Below, in pieces: positions 1 to 8,896 of a DNA stretch of 56,743 nt. The stretch spans positions 1 through 56,743 of the forward strand of contig CANFCX010000004.1 in the NCBI GenBank assembly GCA_947445225.1. The letters are read 5' to 3'. Origin of the DNA: Rhodospirillales bacterium. Lineage in GTDB: Bacteria > Pseudomonadota > Alphaproteobacteria > CACIAM-22H2. Numbering within the stretch: position 1 is the first letter of the stretch; each line of letters starts with the position of its first letter. Both the position numbers and the translations under genes were made by a program. The notes under the pieces are model-generated. The model was not told where the DNA came from and made no database searches. It saw only the letters and a program-made list of their open reading frames with translations.

Positions 1-199
1 AACCTGAGGCTAGAAGCGAGAACAAACGGCTGCATCAACCAAAAACAGGCCCCGATGTGGTGAAGCAAGACCCAAAGGATCGGACATCTTGCCCGGTGAC
101 GGGATCAAAACACTATATCAGCCGAAAATTGCCATTGTTCGAGGTGGCCTTAAGGCATTGTGCGCGCCTCTCCCTCTGTCGCGTAGCGAGACAGCGCCC

Positions 200-1408
200 A
201 TGCCGCCCCCCGACCCCAACAAGAACGTCGTCATCCTTTACAAGGGCGAGACGGTCTATGACAGCATGCGCGTCATGACCGACCAGATCGGCGAGGGCCT
301 GCGTCGGCTGGGCTATCGCACCGAGGACCTCGATCTGGTGGCGCCCGGACATAGCGAGCGGCTCATCGCATTGTTCAATCGCCGGGACCTAGCCTTCTTT
401 TTCGGGTTCAACGCCTGGGGCGCGGACCTCGACCTTAATGGCCGCTCGCTTTACGACGTGACCCAGGCCCCCATGTTCAAATTCTTCCTGGATCACCCGA
501 TTTTCGGGTTCAGCCGGGTCACGGCATCGACGACCCGGCGCGGCCTGTTCTCCTTCACCTGCCGAAACCAGGCCGATTTCGTGCGCGCCCTGCTGCCCGA
601 GGACCGTGAGCCTCAGGTAATCCCTCACGGCGCCTTCGTTCCGTCCGACCCGCCTTTGCCCATGGACCGGCGCGACATCGAGATTCTGTTCGTCGGTTCG
701 GTCATCCATCCCGATTCGATCCGTGAGGGCTGGGCCAATATCGAGGATCGTGCGCGGCGCGTTCTGACCGACGCCGTCGACCTTTATATGTCGGACATGC
801 AGCAGACCTTCATTCACGCCATCCTGGGCGTGCTGGCGCGCACCGGCGCCGAGATCAACGACATCGGCGAGGCGAATTTCGCCCGCGTCGCCATCGAACT
901 CGATCGCTACATGCAGGCGCATCTTCGTTACACGACGATCGAGCGCCTGACCGACTTGCCTTTGCAGGTTTATGGCAATGGCTGGGAGGCGCTTAGGGAC
1001 AAGGGCACCCGCGCGACCTTCCACCCGGCTGAGAATTTCGGCCGTTCGATGGCGATGACCAATCGAGCCAAAATCGCCCTGCACGCCATCCCCTATTATT
1101 ACGAATCGCATGAACGCGTGTTCAACGGCATGGCGCATGGCGCCGCGGTCATGGCCAGCCGCAGCGGCTATTTCGAATCGATCTTCACGCCAGGCCGCGA
1201 TCTCCTGGTTTACGGCTTCGCCGATGCCGACCTTCCCGATCGGCTGGCGGCGCTGGCGCGCGATCCCGCCAAGCTCGCCGAGCTCGGCGCCAATGGACGC
1301 CGGGCCTGCCTAGCCGCCCATACCTGGCACCACCGCGCCGCCGATGTCGCGCGACTGGTCGCGCTTTATGGAACCGGCGCCGGTTTCGCCACCGTCGGTT
1401 CCGCCTGA
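200..1408 (+). CDS. CgeB-like glycosyltransferase family protein
   Basis: A 402-residue soluble protein that looks like a two-lobed GT-B glycosyltransferase of the CgeB / Glyco_trans_1_2 type. The N-terminal lobe opens with a beta strand (VVILYKGE) and the C-terminal lobe has the family-like segment HERVFNGMAHGAAVMAS near residues 304-320, where such enzymes bind the nucleotide sugar. The likely role is sugar transfer to a cell-surface or protein acceptor; donor and acceptor cannot be told. The reading frame extends in frame to a TTG at 89, but I chose the ATG at 200 because the upstream part is not protein-like. There is no clear Shine-Dalgarno (SD) sequence. Family fairly sure, substrate unknown. 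Confidence 0.7.
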   Translation: MPPPDPNKNVVILYKGETVYDSMRVMTDQIGEGLRRLGYRTEDLDLVAPGHSERLIALFNRRDLAFFFGFNAWGADLDLNGRSLYDVTQAPMFKFFLDHPIFGFSRVTASTTRRGLFSFTCRNQADFVRALLPEDREPQVIPHGAFVPSDPPLPMDRRDIEILFVGSVIHPDSIREGWANIEDRARRVLTDAVDLYMSDMQQTFIHAILGVLARTGAEINDIGEANFARVAIELDRYMQAHLRYTTIERLTDLPLQVYGNGWEALRDKGTRATFHPAENFGRSMAMTNRAKIALHAIPYYYESHERVFNGMAHGAAVMASRSGYFESIFTPGRDLLVYGFADADLPDRLAALARDPAKLAELGANGRRACLAAHTWHHRAADVARLVALYGTGAGFATVGSA

Positions 1409-1506
1409 CCGGCGCCCAACAGCCCATTTACGATTCGTTAGCCAGTCCCGCGCCATAAGAAGGTGCGGGTGTCCGTGAATCGGCGCCGCCTCGATTGATT
1501 TGAACC

Positions 1507-2400
1507 ATGACGGAGACGGCAGACAGCATGGTCGGCACCTCCCCTGAACAGGCTCGACAAGCCGTCGCGGTTGGCGGCTATTCCGTGGATCGCAACGTTC
1601 TCGCCGGCATTCGGCAGGCGAGCCGCGCAACCGGCGTCGATTTCGGCTATCTAATGGCGCAGGCGGCGCAGGAAAGCAGTTTCCAGTCCAACGCCCAGGC
1701 CGGCACCAGCAGCGCCACCGGTCTCTACCAATTCATTGATGGCACCTGGCTCGACATGGTGCGCGAACATGGTGCCAAACATGGGCTGGGCAATTTTGCC
1801 CGCCACATCCAGCGTGATGCACAGGGCACCGCGACAGTCGCCGATCCGGCGACACGCAAGCAGATTCTCGAATTGCGGAAGGATCCCCGCATCGCCGCCG
1901 CGCTCGGCGCCGAATTCGCCAAGGGCAACCGCGAACAGCTTGAAAACCGCTTACAGCGCCCGGTCGGCGGTGCCGAGCTGTACATGGCCCATTTCCTGGG
2001 CGCCAACGGCGCCGGCAAATTCCTGGAAGCAATCGAACGCGATGGAGATCGTCCGGCCGTGCGCCTCCTGCCCGAGGCGGCGGCGGCCAATCGCAACGTG
2101 TTCTTCGACAAGGACACCGGACGGGCCAAGAGCCTGCGCGAAATCTATCGGACGTTTCAGAAGTCGATCGACACGAAATCGCAGCTTTTCGCCGGCCTCG
2201 CCGAACCCAGCGCACCAGCGCGGGCCGCCCCCGCCCCCGCGCCCGCTCCCACCGCCCCGCCCAGGACGGTGGCCCCGACGGAGTGGACGGGACGTTATGG
2301 ATTGTCGACGTTTTCGATCCTCGCCCTCTCCGCCCTGGAAATCCTGGGCCCGGCGGGAGACCCGCAATCCAGCAGCCTGAGGCGACTCGCCAGGGTTTGA
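1507..2400 (+). CDS. Lytic transglycosylase (SLT-fold) domain protein
   Basis: 297 residues. The SLT/lysozyme-like core lies at about residues 25-180: AQESSFQ carries the probable catalytic Glu56, followed by the substrate-groove motif SATGLYQF. Such enzymes cleave the MurNAc-GlcNAc bond of peptidoglycan. An Ala/Pro-rich linker (about 235-257) leads to a short hydrophobic C-terminal stretch (about 265-280). No N-terminal signal peptide is visible, which is unusual for a periplasmic enzyme, so export may use the C-terminal hydrophobic segment or another route. Next gene downstream is the DUF3750 protein in the same direction, 79 bp away by the chosen starts. Confidence 0.75.
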   Translation: MTETADSMVGTSPEQARQAVAVGGYSVDRNVLAGIRQASRATGVDFGYLMAQAAQESSFQSNAQAGTSSATGLYQFIDGTWLDMVREHGAKHGLGNFARHIQRDAQGTATVADPATRKQILELRKDPRIAAALGAEFAKGNREQLENRLQRPVGGAELYMAHFLGANGAGKFLEAIERDGDRPAVRLLPEAAAANRNVFFDKDTGRAKSLREIYRTFQKSIDTKSQLFAGLAEPSAPARAAPAPAPAPTAPPRTVAPTEWTGRYGLSTFSILALSALEILGPAGDPQSSSLRRLARV

Positions 2401-2479
2401 GCGGTGCTGGGGCGCAAAGACTGTGGCGTCACCGGACGAAAGCAGGCACACTTTGGCCGCAGATCAGCAGCAGGTATCC

Positions 2480-3286
2480 ATGCCGCATCGCCCGCAGCCA
2501 AATTCTCCATCGACCGGCCGGCCCGGAACGGGCGGACGGCGCGGCCGTGCCTTGGCTATCGCCGCCTGCCTCATTTTCGGAGTCCCGGTGATCGCCTGCG
2601 CGGCGACCACCTTCTTTCAACCGGCGGCAACGCCGGTGGAATTGCGTTGGGGCAGCGCCGGCCTCGCACCCGACCCGGCCACGACGCCGGAGGCCGTGGT
2701 TCAGGTCTATGCCGCACGGACGCGCGGCTGGCGTGGCATCTTCGCCGACCATACCTGGATCGCCTTCAAACCCGAGGGTGCCAAGTCTTTCACCCGCTAC
2801 GAAGTCGTCGGCTTTGGCGTGCGCGAGCGTGGCACCTCGGTCCGCAGCGGCGGGCCGCCCGATGGTTACTGGGCGGGCAATCGGCCGGAACTGGTCTTCG
2901 ATCGGCGCGGTGAAGGCGTCGAAGCGATGACTGCGCGAATCGAGGAGGCCGTGGCCAGCTACCCCTATGCCGATCGATATCTGGCCTGGCCCGGCCCCAA
3001 CAGCAACACCTTCATCGCCCATATCGCGCGTAGCGTGCCCGAGCTCGGCATCGCCCTGCCCTCCACCGCCATCGGCAAGGACTTTCTAACCGATGGCGGC
3101 GTGTTCGCCCGCGCGCCCAGCGGCACCGGCTATCAGGCCTCGTTGTTCGGATTGATCGGCGTTATGGCGTCCGGCGAGGAGGGCCTGGAAATCAATCTGC
3201 TCGGCCTGAGCTTCGGCTTCGATTTCCGCAATCCCGCGCTCAAGCTTCCCGGTCTTGGCCGGATCGGGATGGCTGCGCGGGGTTAA
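2480..3286 (+). CDS. DUF3750 domain-containing membrane-anchored protein
   Basis: About 268 residues. A basic Gly/Arg-rich N terminus is followed by a hydrophobic segment (residues about 21-42, ALAIAACLIFGVPVIACAA), so it is probably inner-membrane anchored or exported. The rest matches the DUF3750 pattern: HTWIAFKPEGA, a Tyr-Glu-Val-Val-Gly-Phe-Gly strand, YLAWPGPNSNTF and a Pro-rich end. Biochemical function of the family is unknown. An in-frame GTG at 2423 would add 19 residues; I prefer the ATG at 2480. It lies between a transglycosylase and a Sel1 protein, which suggests but does not prove an envelope role. Confidence 0.75.
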   Translation: MPHRPQPNSPSTGRPGTGGRRGRALAIAACLIFGVPVIACAATTFFQPAATPVELRWGSAGLAPDPATTPEAVVQVYAARTRGWRGIFADHTWIAFKPEGAKSFTRYEVVGFGVRERGTSVRSGGPPDGYWAGNRPELVFDRRGEGVEAMTARIEEAVASYPYADRYLAWPGPNSNTFIAHIARSVPELGIALPSTAIGKDFLTDGGVFARAPSGTGYQASLFGLIGVMASGEEGLEINLLGLSFGFDFRNPALKLPGLGRIGMAARG

Positions 3287-3316
3287 CGGGCGGCGCCTTC
3301 CCATGACGAAGGACGC

Positions 3317-4552
3317 ATGAAACGCATCGTCGCAATCCTCGCATTGTTGTTCCTCGCGGCGGAAGCGCGGGCCGATTTCGCCGCCGGAATGGCCGCTTAT
3401 CAGGCGGGCAATCACGCCGCCGCCCTCGCCGAGTGGCAGCCCCTGGCCGAAACCGGCAACGCCAACGCTCAGTACATGCTCGGCCGCCTTCATGCCCGCG
3501 GCGAAGCGGTGGCCAAGGACATCGAAGCCGCGGCGAAATGGTTTGCCAAGGCCGGCGACCAGGGCATCGTTGATGCCCAAGTCTATCTCGCCCGCCTTTA
3601 CGACAAGGGTGATGGCGTTCCCCGCGACGAGGCGCAGGCGGCCAAATGGTATCGGCTGGCGGCCGAGGCCGGCATCCCCGAGGCCCAATACCGAATCGCC
3701 CAAATCTACGACCAGGGTATCGGAATCCGCGTCGATCGCGGCGAGGCCGCCCGCTGGTATCGCCAGGCCGCCGACGCCGGCTCGGGCGAGGCGCAATACC
3801 GTTTGGGTCGTATCCACGAGGCCGGCGAGGGCGTGCGCGAAGACCTCGCCGAAGCCGCCAAATGGTATCTGAAAGCCGGCGAACAGGGCGCCGCCGACGC
3901 CCAATACCGAATCGCCCGCCTCTACGAGCGTGGCACCGGAGTCGCCCGCGACGAAGCCGCGGCCACGAAATGGTATCGCGCCGCCGCCGCCGGCGGTATC
4001 GCCGATGCCCAGTACCAGGCGGCCAAACGCCTCGCCGCCGGCCTGGGCGCGCCGGCCAACGAAGCCGAAGCCTCGCGTTGGTATCTGGCCGCCGCCGCCA
4101 AGGGCATCGTTGATGCCCAGTTCCAGATCGCGCGGCGTTTTGAAAACGGTATCGGCGTCGAACGCAGTTTCGAAGACGCGGCCAAATGGTACAAACCGGC
4201 GGCCGAGCAGGGCATCACCGAAGCCGAATACGCGATCGGCCGATTCTACGCCGCCGGTCTGGGCGTGGCCGCCAACGATTCCGAGGCCGCGAAATGGCTG
4301 GCCCGGGCCGCCGACAAGGGCGTCGTCAACGCCCAATTCATGATGGGATTCGTCGCCTTCAACGGCCGCGGCGCGCCGCGCGACAATGTTCAGGCCTATG
4401 TCTGGTACACGCTGGCCGCCAGAAACTTTCCCACCGAAGCCGAACGCACCGTCGCCATCAAAGACCGCGACACCGTCGCCAAGCTGATGTCGCCCGAACA
4501 GGTCCAGCGGGCTCAGTTGATCGCCCGCGACTGGAAGCCCAAGCCGCAATAA
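3317..4552 (+). CDS. Secreted Sel1-repeat (SLR/TPR-like) protein
   Basis: 411 residues with a clean signal peptide (residues 1-19, ending AEARA) and then an almost unbroken solenoid of about ten 36-residue Sel1 repeats. The recurring pattern is A-A-K-W-Y-x-x-A-A-E-x-G-x-x-x-A-Q-Y-x-x-x-x-x-Y-x-x-G-x-G-V. Such solenoids are protein-protein scaffolds; bacterial examples act in the periplasm in envelope assembly or signalling. No enzymatic domain is present. A GAAGGA SD precedes the ATG. A second Sel1 protein, fused to a protease, lies at 43652. Partner unknown. Confidence 0.85.
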   Translation: MKRIVAILALLFLAAEARADFAAGMAAYQAGNHAAALAEWQPLAETGNANAQYMLGRLHARGEAVAKDIEAAAKWFAKAGDQGIVDAQVYLARLYDKGDGVPRDEAQAAKWYRLAAEAGIPEAQYRIAQIYDQGIGIRVDRGEAARWYRQAADAGSGEAQYRLGRIHEAGEGVREDLAEAAKWYLKAGEQGAADAQYRIARLYERGTGVARDEAAATKWYRAAAAGGIADAQYQAAKRLAAGLGAPANEAEASRWYLAAAAKGIVDAQFQIARRFENGIGVERSFEDAAKWYKPAAEQGITEAEYAIGRFYAAGLGVAANDSEAAKWLARAADKGVVNAQFMMGFVAFNGRGAPRDNVQAYVWYTLAARNFPTEAERTVAIKDRDTVAKLMSPEQVQRAQLIARDWKPKPQ

Positions 4553-4608
4553 GACCAACGGCCGGTAGCCCGGCCCGCCCGCCAACACCGACAACAGGGG
4601 ATGAGAGA

Positions 4609-5028
4609 ATGAAAGCGCGCATCAAATGGGTCGAGAACCGCGTGTTCGTCGGCGAATCCGGCAGCGGCCATGCCATCATCTGCGGCACCTCGCACGAAGG
4701 CAGCCCCCAAATCTGCGCGAGCCCGATGGAGGTTTTGTTGATCGGCGTCGGCGCTTGCACCGCCTATGACGTGGTGCACATCCTGGAGAAATCGCGTGAG
4801 CCGATTTCCGACTGTTCGGTCGAGTTGGACGCCGAGCGCGCCACCGAAGACCCAAAAGTCTTCACCAAGCTGCATATCCATTTCGTGGTCAAGGGCAAGG
4901 GCCTGAGCCCGGCCAAGGTGGAGCGCGCGGTGAAGCTGTCGGCCGAGAAATACTGCTCGGCCTCGGCGATGGTCGCCAAGACCGCGACCATCACCCATGA
5001 TTTCGAGGTCGTTGGCGATACCGCCTGA
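4609..5028 (+). CDS. OsmC/Ohr-family peroxiredoxin-like protein
   Basis: 139 residues, the normal length for the family. The two family cysteines are visible: Cys50 in VGACTAYDV and Cys116 in KYCSAS. OsmC-type proteins reduce organic hydroperoxides in the cytoplasm through these cysteines, and this one most resembles the YhfA-like subgroup whose substrate is uncertain. The ATG at 4609 has an AGGGGATGAG SD region. An overlapping ATG at 4601 opens only a two-codon frame. It lies 56 bp after the Sel1 gene and 15 bp before the channel gene, so it may be cotranscribed with both. Confidence 0.85.
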   Translation: MKARIKWVENRVFVGESGSGHAIICGTSHEGSPQICASPMEVLLIGVGACTAYDVVHILEKSREPISDCSVELDAERATEDPKVFTKLHIHFVVKGKGLSPAKVERAVKLSAEKYCSASAMVAKTATITHDFEVVGDTA

Positions 5029-5043
5029 TCGCGGCCGGCGCCG

Positions 5044-5493
5044 ATGATCTCCAATCTTGCGCTCGCCACCGCCATGGTCTGTGCGACCGTCGGCGTCCAT
5101 TTCGGCGGCCTGCTCATCTTGATGCGCATCCTGCGGTTTCGCGGACACCGCTTCCGCGCGCAGGAAAGCGTCGTCGGACAGGGCGCGCTCATCGTCAGTG
5201 TCGTGCTCGGCATCGTCGCCATCCACACCGTGGAAATCTGGCTCTATGCCCTGGTTTACCTCGCGATCGGGGCGCTCGGCGATTTCGAGACGGCGCTGTA
5301 TTTCTCGACCGTGACCTTCGCATCGCTCGGCTACGGCGACATCACGCTGTCGCCGGATTGGCGGCTGTTCGGATCGATCGAGGCGGCCAACGGATTGATC
5401 CTCTTCGCCTGGTCGACCGCGTTTTTGCTATCGGTCACGAGCCGGCTGCGCACGCTCGAACACGATTGGCTGGAGCACGACAAACCGGATTAG
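5044..5493 (+). CDS. Two-pore-domain-like potassium channel family protein
   Basis: 149 residues with three hydrophobic stretches (about 5-29, 46-75, 112-130) and a pore loop carrying the K+ selectivity filter GYGD at residues 96-99 (TFASLGYGDITL). This is the Ion_trans_2 pore fold, a minimal K+ channel of the inner membrane that would assemble as a tetramer. No RCK/TrkA-N regulatory domain follows. It begins 15 bp after OsmC and is convergent with the ABC transporter on the other strand. Confidence 0.8.
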   Translation: MISNLALATAMVCATVGVHFGGLLILMRILRFRGHRFRAQESVVGQGALIVSVVLGIVAIHTVEIWLYALVYLAIGALGDFETALYFSTVTFASLGYGDITLSPDWRLFGSIEAANGLILFAWSTAFLLSVTSRLRTLEHDWLEHDKPD

Positions 5494-5603
5494 GAACGCG
5501 CGACCGCTATCGCCCTCACCGCCGGCTGGGTCCTGGCCAAGGCGGCCGACCGCATTTCCCACATACCGGCGCCTATCGCGGCGTAGTAAAGGCGCGGCGC
5601 GCC

Positions 5604-7460
5604 CTAGCGATAGCCGGCGGCTTGAAGTTCGAACAACTCGGCGTAACGCCCGCCGGCGGCCACCAGGTCTTCATGCGCGCCGGCTTCGATGACCTTGCCG
5701 CTGTCCAGGACCAGGATGCGATCGGCCATCCGCACCGTGGAGAATCGATGCGAGATGATGACCGCCGTCTTGCCCCGGCTAAGGTCGCGGAAACGTTTGA
5801 ACACCTCGTATTCCGAGCGGGCGTCGAGCGCCGCTGTCGGCTCGTCGAGGATAAGCACGTCGGCGTCGCGCATATAGGCGCGGGCGATGGCGATCTTCTG
5901 CCATTCGCCACCCGAAAGCTCGATCCCCTCGTCAAAGCGTTTGCCGAGGGGCTGGCCATAACCCTTGGGCAGCCGCGCGACCACCAGATCGGCGAGGCTA
6001 CGCTGGGCCGCGATCCTGACGCGCTCCTGGTCGTCGGCGGCGAGGATGCGGCCCATGGCGATGTTCTCGCCAGCGGTGAAGTTGAAGCGGACGAAATCCT
6101 GGAAGATGACGCCGATATGGCTGCGGAGCTGAGCCAAATCGTATTCGCGCAAATCGTGCCCATCGAGCAGAATGCGCCCTTCGGTGGGGTCGTAGAGCCG
6201 GGCGAGCAGCTTGACGATGGTGGTCTTGCCGGCGCCGTTTTCGCCGACCAGCGCCAACACCTCGCCGGCCTTCAGCGTGAAGGCCAGGTCGCGCACGACC
6301 CAGCGATCAGAATCCGGGTAACGGAAGCTGACATTGTCGAACACGATCCCGATTCGGATCGGGCTGGGAAATGGCCTCGGGTTGGCGATGGACTTGATGT
6401 TCGGCTTGGCGTCGAAGAACGCGAACAGATCCCCCAGATACATGGTCTGCGCCGCGATCTGCGACAGCCCCAGGAGCAGGCTCTGCATCAACCCGCGCAG
6501 CCGGAGAAACGATCCGGCCAGGAAGCTCATGTCGCCGATGCTGAATTGCCCATCGACCGTGCGCCAGACGATCGCCGCATAAGCGAAGTAATAGGCGAAG
6601 GAGCCCAGCGCGGCGAAAAGCCCGCCCCATGCCGCCCGCCGCATCGCGAGCCGACGGTTGTCGCTGTAAATCTTGTCGGCGAACAGCCGGAAGCGTTCGA
6701 TGAGAAAGGCGTTGAGCCCGAACAGCTTGATTTCCTTGATCGTGTCCACGCTCGACCCGAGATAGCGGACGTAGTCGAGCTGACGGCGCTCCGGCGTGCT
6801 GGCGAAGTTGAGCCGGTAGTCCTGGGCGTTGAAATGGGTCTCGCCGAGGAAGGCCGGAACCAGCGTGAACAGCAACAGCGCGAGCAGCCACGGCGCATAA
6901 GCGAACAGGCCGGCGGCGAAGGACACGACGGTCAGCGCATCCTGCATCTGTCCGAAGACTTGGGTCAGCAGGGTCGTGCGGCTGATGACCTGGCGCCGCG
7001 CCCGCTCCAGCCCGTCCTGCTGATCGCTACGCTCGAATTGTTCGAGATCGAGGATGGCTGCGTGTTCCATGAGCAGCACGCTGGCGTGGTTGCTGTACAG
7101 CTCCGACAGCAGGCCATCGACCAGCGAACTGGCCCGCGCCAGCACGTCGGACAAGATGGCCAAGGCGAATTCGAGGCCGAGCAGCCAAGCCACGCCCAAA
7201 AGACGCCCGCTTTCAAACCAATCGCCGATCGCGTCGCCCGGCGGGGGCAGTTGGATTTGGGCCACGACCTCGTCGATGATGAGTTTGCCGACATAAAGCA
7301 TCGCCACCGGCAAGGTCGCCCGCGCCAGCCGCAGGCCAAAGCTGGCGATTGTGAGGGCCGGGCTCGCCTGCCATACCAGCGCGAACAATGCCGGTAAATG
7401 CCGGAACGCCCCGACGCGTTCGTTCAACAGCCAAGACTTTCTCGTTTTTTGGTCAGCCAT
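5604..7460 (-). CDS. ABC transporter, fused permease and ATPase (MsbA/exporter type)
   Basis: 618 residues. An N-terminal membrane domain (about 1-330, several hydrophobic helices) is fused to an ATPase domain. Walker A GENGAGKTT lies near residue 403, signature LSGGEWQ near 510, Walker B ILDEPTAAL near 537 and the switch motif ISHRFSTV just beyond. This is a half-transporter of the lipid/drug/peptide exporter type that works as a dimer in the inner membrane. The cargo cannot be predicted. Its 5' end is 62 bp from the divergent flavoprotein gene, so the two share an upstream region. Confidence 0.88.
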   Translation of the reverse strand: MADQKTRKSWLLNERVGAFRHLPALFALVWQASPALTIASFGLRLARATLPVAMLYVGKLIIDEVVAQIQLPPPGDAIGDWFESGRLLGVAWLLGLEFALAILSDVLARASSLVDGLLSELYSNHASVLLMEHAAILDLEQFERSDQQDGLERARRQVISRTTLLTQVFGQMQDALTVVSFAAGLFAYAPWLLALLLFTLVPAFLGETHFNAQDYRLNFASTPERRQLDYVRYLGSSVDTIKEIKLFGLNAFLIERFRLFADKIYSDNRRLAMRRAAWGGLFAALGSFAYYFAYAAIVWRTVDGQFSIGDMSFLAGSFLRLRGLMQSLLLGLSQIAAQTMYLGDLFAFFDAKPNIKSIANPRPFPSPIRIGIVFDNVSFRYPDSDRWVVRDLAFTLKAGEVLALVGENGAGKTTIVKLLARLYDPTEGRILLDGHDLREYDLAQLRSHIGVIFQDFVRFNFTAGENIAMGRILAADDQERVRIAAQRSLADLVVARLPKGYGQPLGKRFDEGIELSGGEWQKIAIARAYMRDADVLILDEPTAALDARSEYEVFKRFRDLSRGKTAVIISHRFSTVRMADRILVLDSGKVIEAGAHEDLVAAGGRYAELFELQAAGYR

Positions 7461-7522
7461 GGGCTGTCACGATAGGGTGCTGTCGATTCAACGTCCACGA
7501 TGTTGGCGGCGGAGGCGTGCAA

Positions 7523-8707
7523 GTGGAGATTTGGGACGTCGTTATTATCGGCGCGGGCGCGGCGGGCATGATGTGCGCGGCGCAGGCGGGAGCGCGCGGC
7601 CGTTCCGTGCTCGTCCTCGATCACGCCGCCGCGCCCGGCGAGAAAATCCGCATCTCCGGCGGCGGGCGGTGCAATTTCACCAATCGCCTTTGCGCGCCCC
7701 AACATTTCCTGTCGCAGAACCCACATTTCTGCAAATCCGCGCTGAGCCGCTACACCGCCGCCGATTTCGTCGCCTTGGTCGAACGCCACAGCATCGCCTA
7801 TCACGAAAAGACACTGGGCCAGCTTTTCTGCGACCGCGCGGCGCAACAGATCATCGACCTGCTGTTGGCGGAAATGGACCAGGCGCGGGCGACGCTGCGC
7901 CTGGCGACCGCCGTCACCCACGTTGAAAAGACCGAATCGGGTTTTCTGCTGACCCTGTCTTCGGGCGTCGAGCCGGTCCGGTGCCAGTCGCTGGTCGTGG
8001 CAAGCGGCGGCAAATCCATCCCCAAGATGGGCGCCAGCGATTTCGGCTACCGCCTCGCCGCGCGTTTTGGCGTGCCCGTCACCGAGACACGTCCGGCTCT
8101 AGTGCCGCTGATCTTCGACACGACGACCCTGGCGCGGCTGAAGCCGCTGGCCGGCATCGGCGTGCAGGCGCGGGTGGGTTGTGGCGCGACTGCGTTCGAC
8201 GAGGCGATCCTGTTCACCCATCGCGGCTTGAGCGGGCCGGCCATTCTCCAAATTTCGTCCTATTGGCGCGAGGGCCAGGACATCGTCATCGACATCTTGC
8301 CGTCGGTCGAAGTTTTCGAGGCGCTGCGCGACGTACGCCGAACCGGCGGGCGGCAAACGCCGGCCACCGTCTTGTCGGAATTTCTGCCCAAACGCCTGGC
8401 CCGCGCGATCGGGGAGGAAATGGGCATCGCCGGCAATATGGCCGATCTTTCCGATGCGACGCTGCGCGCGATCGGCGACAGGCTGAAGGCCTGGCGCCTG
8501 ACGCCATCGGGAAGCGAGGGCTACCGCACCGCCGAGGTCACGCTCGGCGGCATCGATACGCGGGCGCTCGATTCCAAGACGATGGCGGTCAAGGTGGTGC
8601 CAGGACTGTATTTCATCGGCGAGGTCGTGGACGTGACCGGCTGGCTCGGCGGCTACAATTTCCAATGGGCCTGGTCGTCGGGCTGGTGCGCCGGCCAGGT
8701 CGCCTGA
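7523..8707 (+). CDS. BaiN/HI0933-family NAD(P)/FAD-dependent oxidoreductase
   Basis: 394 residues. An FAD Rossmann motif (VVIIGAGAAG) stands at the very N terminus, followed by GEKIRISGGGRCNFTN and a C-terminal FAD contact region (VVDVTGWLGGYNFQWA), all typical of the HI0933/BaiN/YhiN flavoproteins. The physiological reaction is poorly known. I place the start at GTG 7523 because GGAGG at 7511-7515 is 7 nt upstream; GTG 7517 is too close. A 47-bp piece of this gene (8542-8588) recurs at 9239-9285, beyond a TA module. Confidence 0.85.
   Translation: MEIWDVVIIGAGAAGMMCAAQAGARGRSVLVLDHAAAPGEKIRISGGGRCNFTNRLCAPQHFLSQNPHFCKSALSRYTAADFVALVERHSIAYHEKTLGQLFCDRAAQQIIDLLLAEMDQARATLRLATAVTHVEKTESGFLLTLSSGVEPVRCQSLVVASGGKSIPKMGASDFGYRLAARFGVPVTETRPALVPLIFDTTTLARLKPLAGIGVQARVGCGATAFDEAILFTHRGLSGPAILQISSYWREGQDIVIDILPSVEVFEALRDVRRTGGRQTPATVLSEFLPKRLARAIGEEMGIAGNMADLSDATLRAIGDRLKAWRLTPSGSEGYRTAEVTLGGIDTRALDSKTMAVKVVPGLYFIGEVVDVTGWLGGYNFQWAWSSGWCAGQVA
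8542..8588 (+). repeat. 47-bp direct repeat, left copy (inside flavoprotein gene)
   Basis: This stretch of the flavoprotein gene, encoding LGGIDTRALDSKTMA, matches 9239-9285 at 45 of 47 positions in the same orientation. The mismatches are at 8576 (a to g) and 8581 (g to c). The copies are 697 bp apart and enclose the ParDE-like module. Confidence 0.9.
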
Positions 8708-8754
8708 CGGCGCCGATGTCGACGGCGGGTTTGCTTCGTCACACGGGCAGTCAT

Positions 8755-8896
8755 TCCGCAGTGTTTTGGCAGTCGCGGCGCACTGAGTGCGTAGATCCGC
8801 GATGAAACTTAGTGCCCGAGACGGGTTGTCTCCGGCGATATGGTCGCCAATCGCTTCCAAGTCTCGCTCGGCGAGCCGGGACAGCGTAACGCGCAT
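8755..8896 (-). pseudogene. Truncated ParE-like toxin (RelE/ParE superfamily)
   Basis: The first 45 or so residues read as a ParE-family toxin: LSRLAERDLEAIGDHIA, then NPSRALSFIADLR and a short Cys-Ala-Ala helix. The rest of the normal 90-100-residue fold, with its C-terminal beta sheet and active-site region, is missing. The open frame runs on antisense into the flavoprotein gene as far as 8099, so any product would carry an unrelated tail. The ATG overlaps the antitoxin stop (TAATG), as is usual in these operons. The break point near 8755 is approximate. Probably inactive. Confidence 0.7.

Noticed and set aside
3317-4552. Regularly spaced DNA repeats that could suggest a CRISPR array
   Set aside because: The roughly 108-bp period comes from the codons of the Sel1 repeats; there are no identical repeats with unique spacers.
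3086-4594. Long open frame antisense to the Sel1 gene (about 500 codons)
   Set aside because: It mirrors the 36-residue repeat of the real Sel1 gene. High GC removes stop codons on the opposite strand, and the protein matches nothing.
5358-7397. 679-codon plus-strand frame over the ABC transporter
   Set aside because: It covers the fully recognisable ABC transporter on the other strand and contains no domain of its own.
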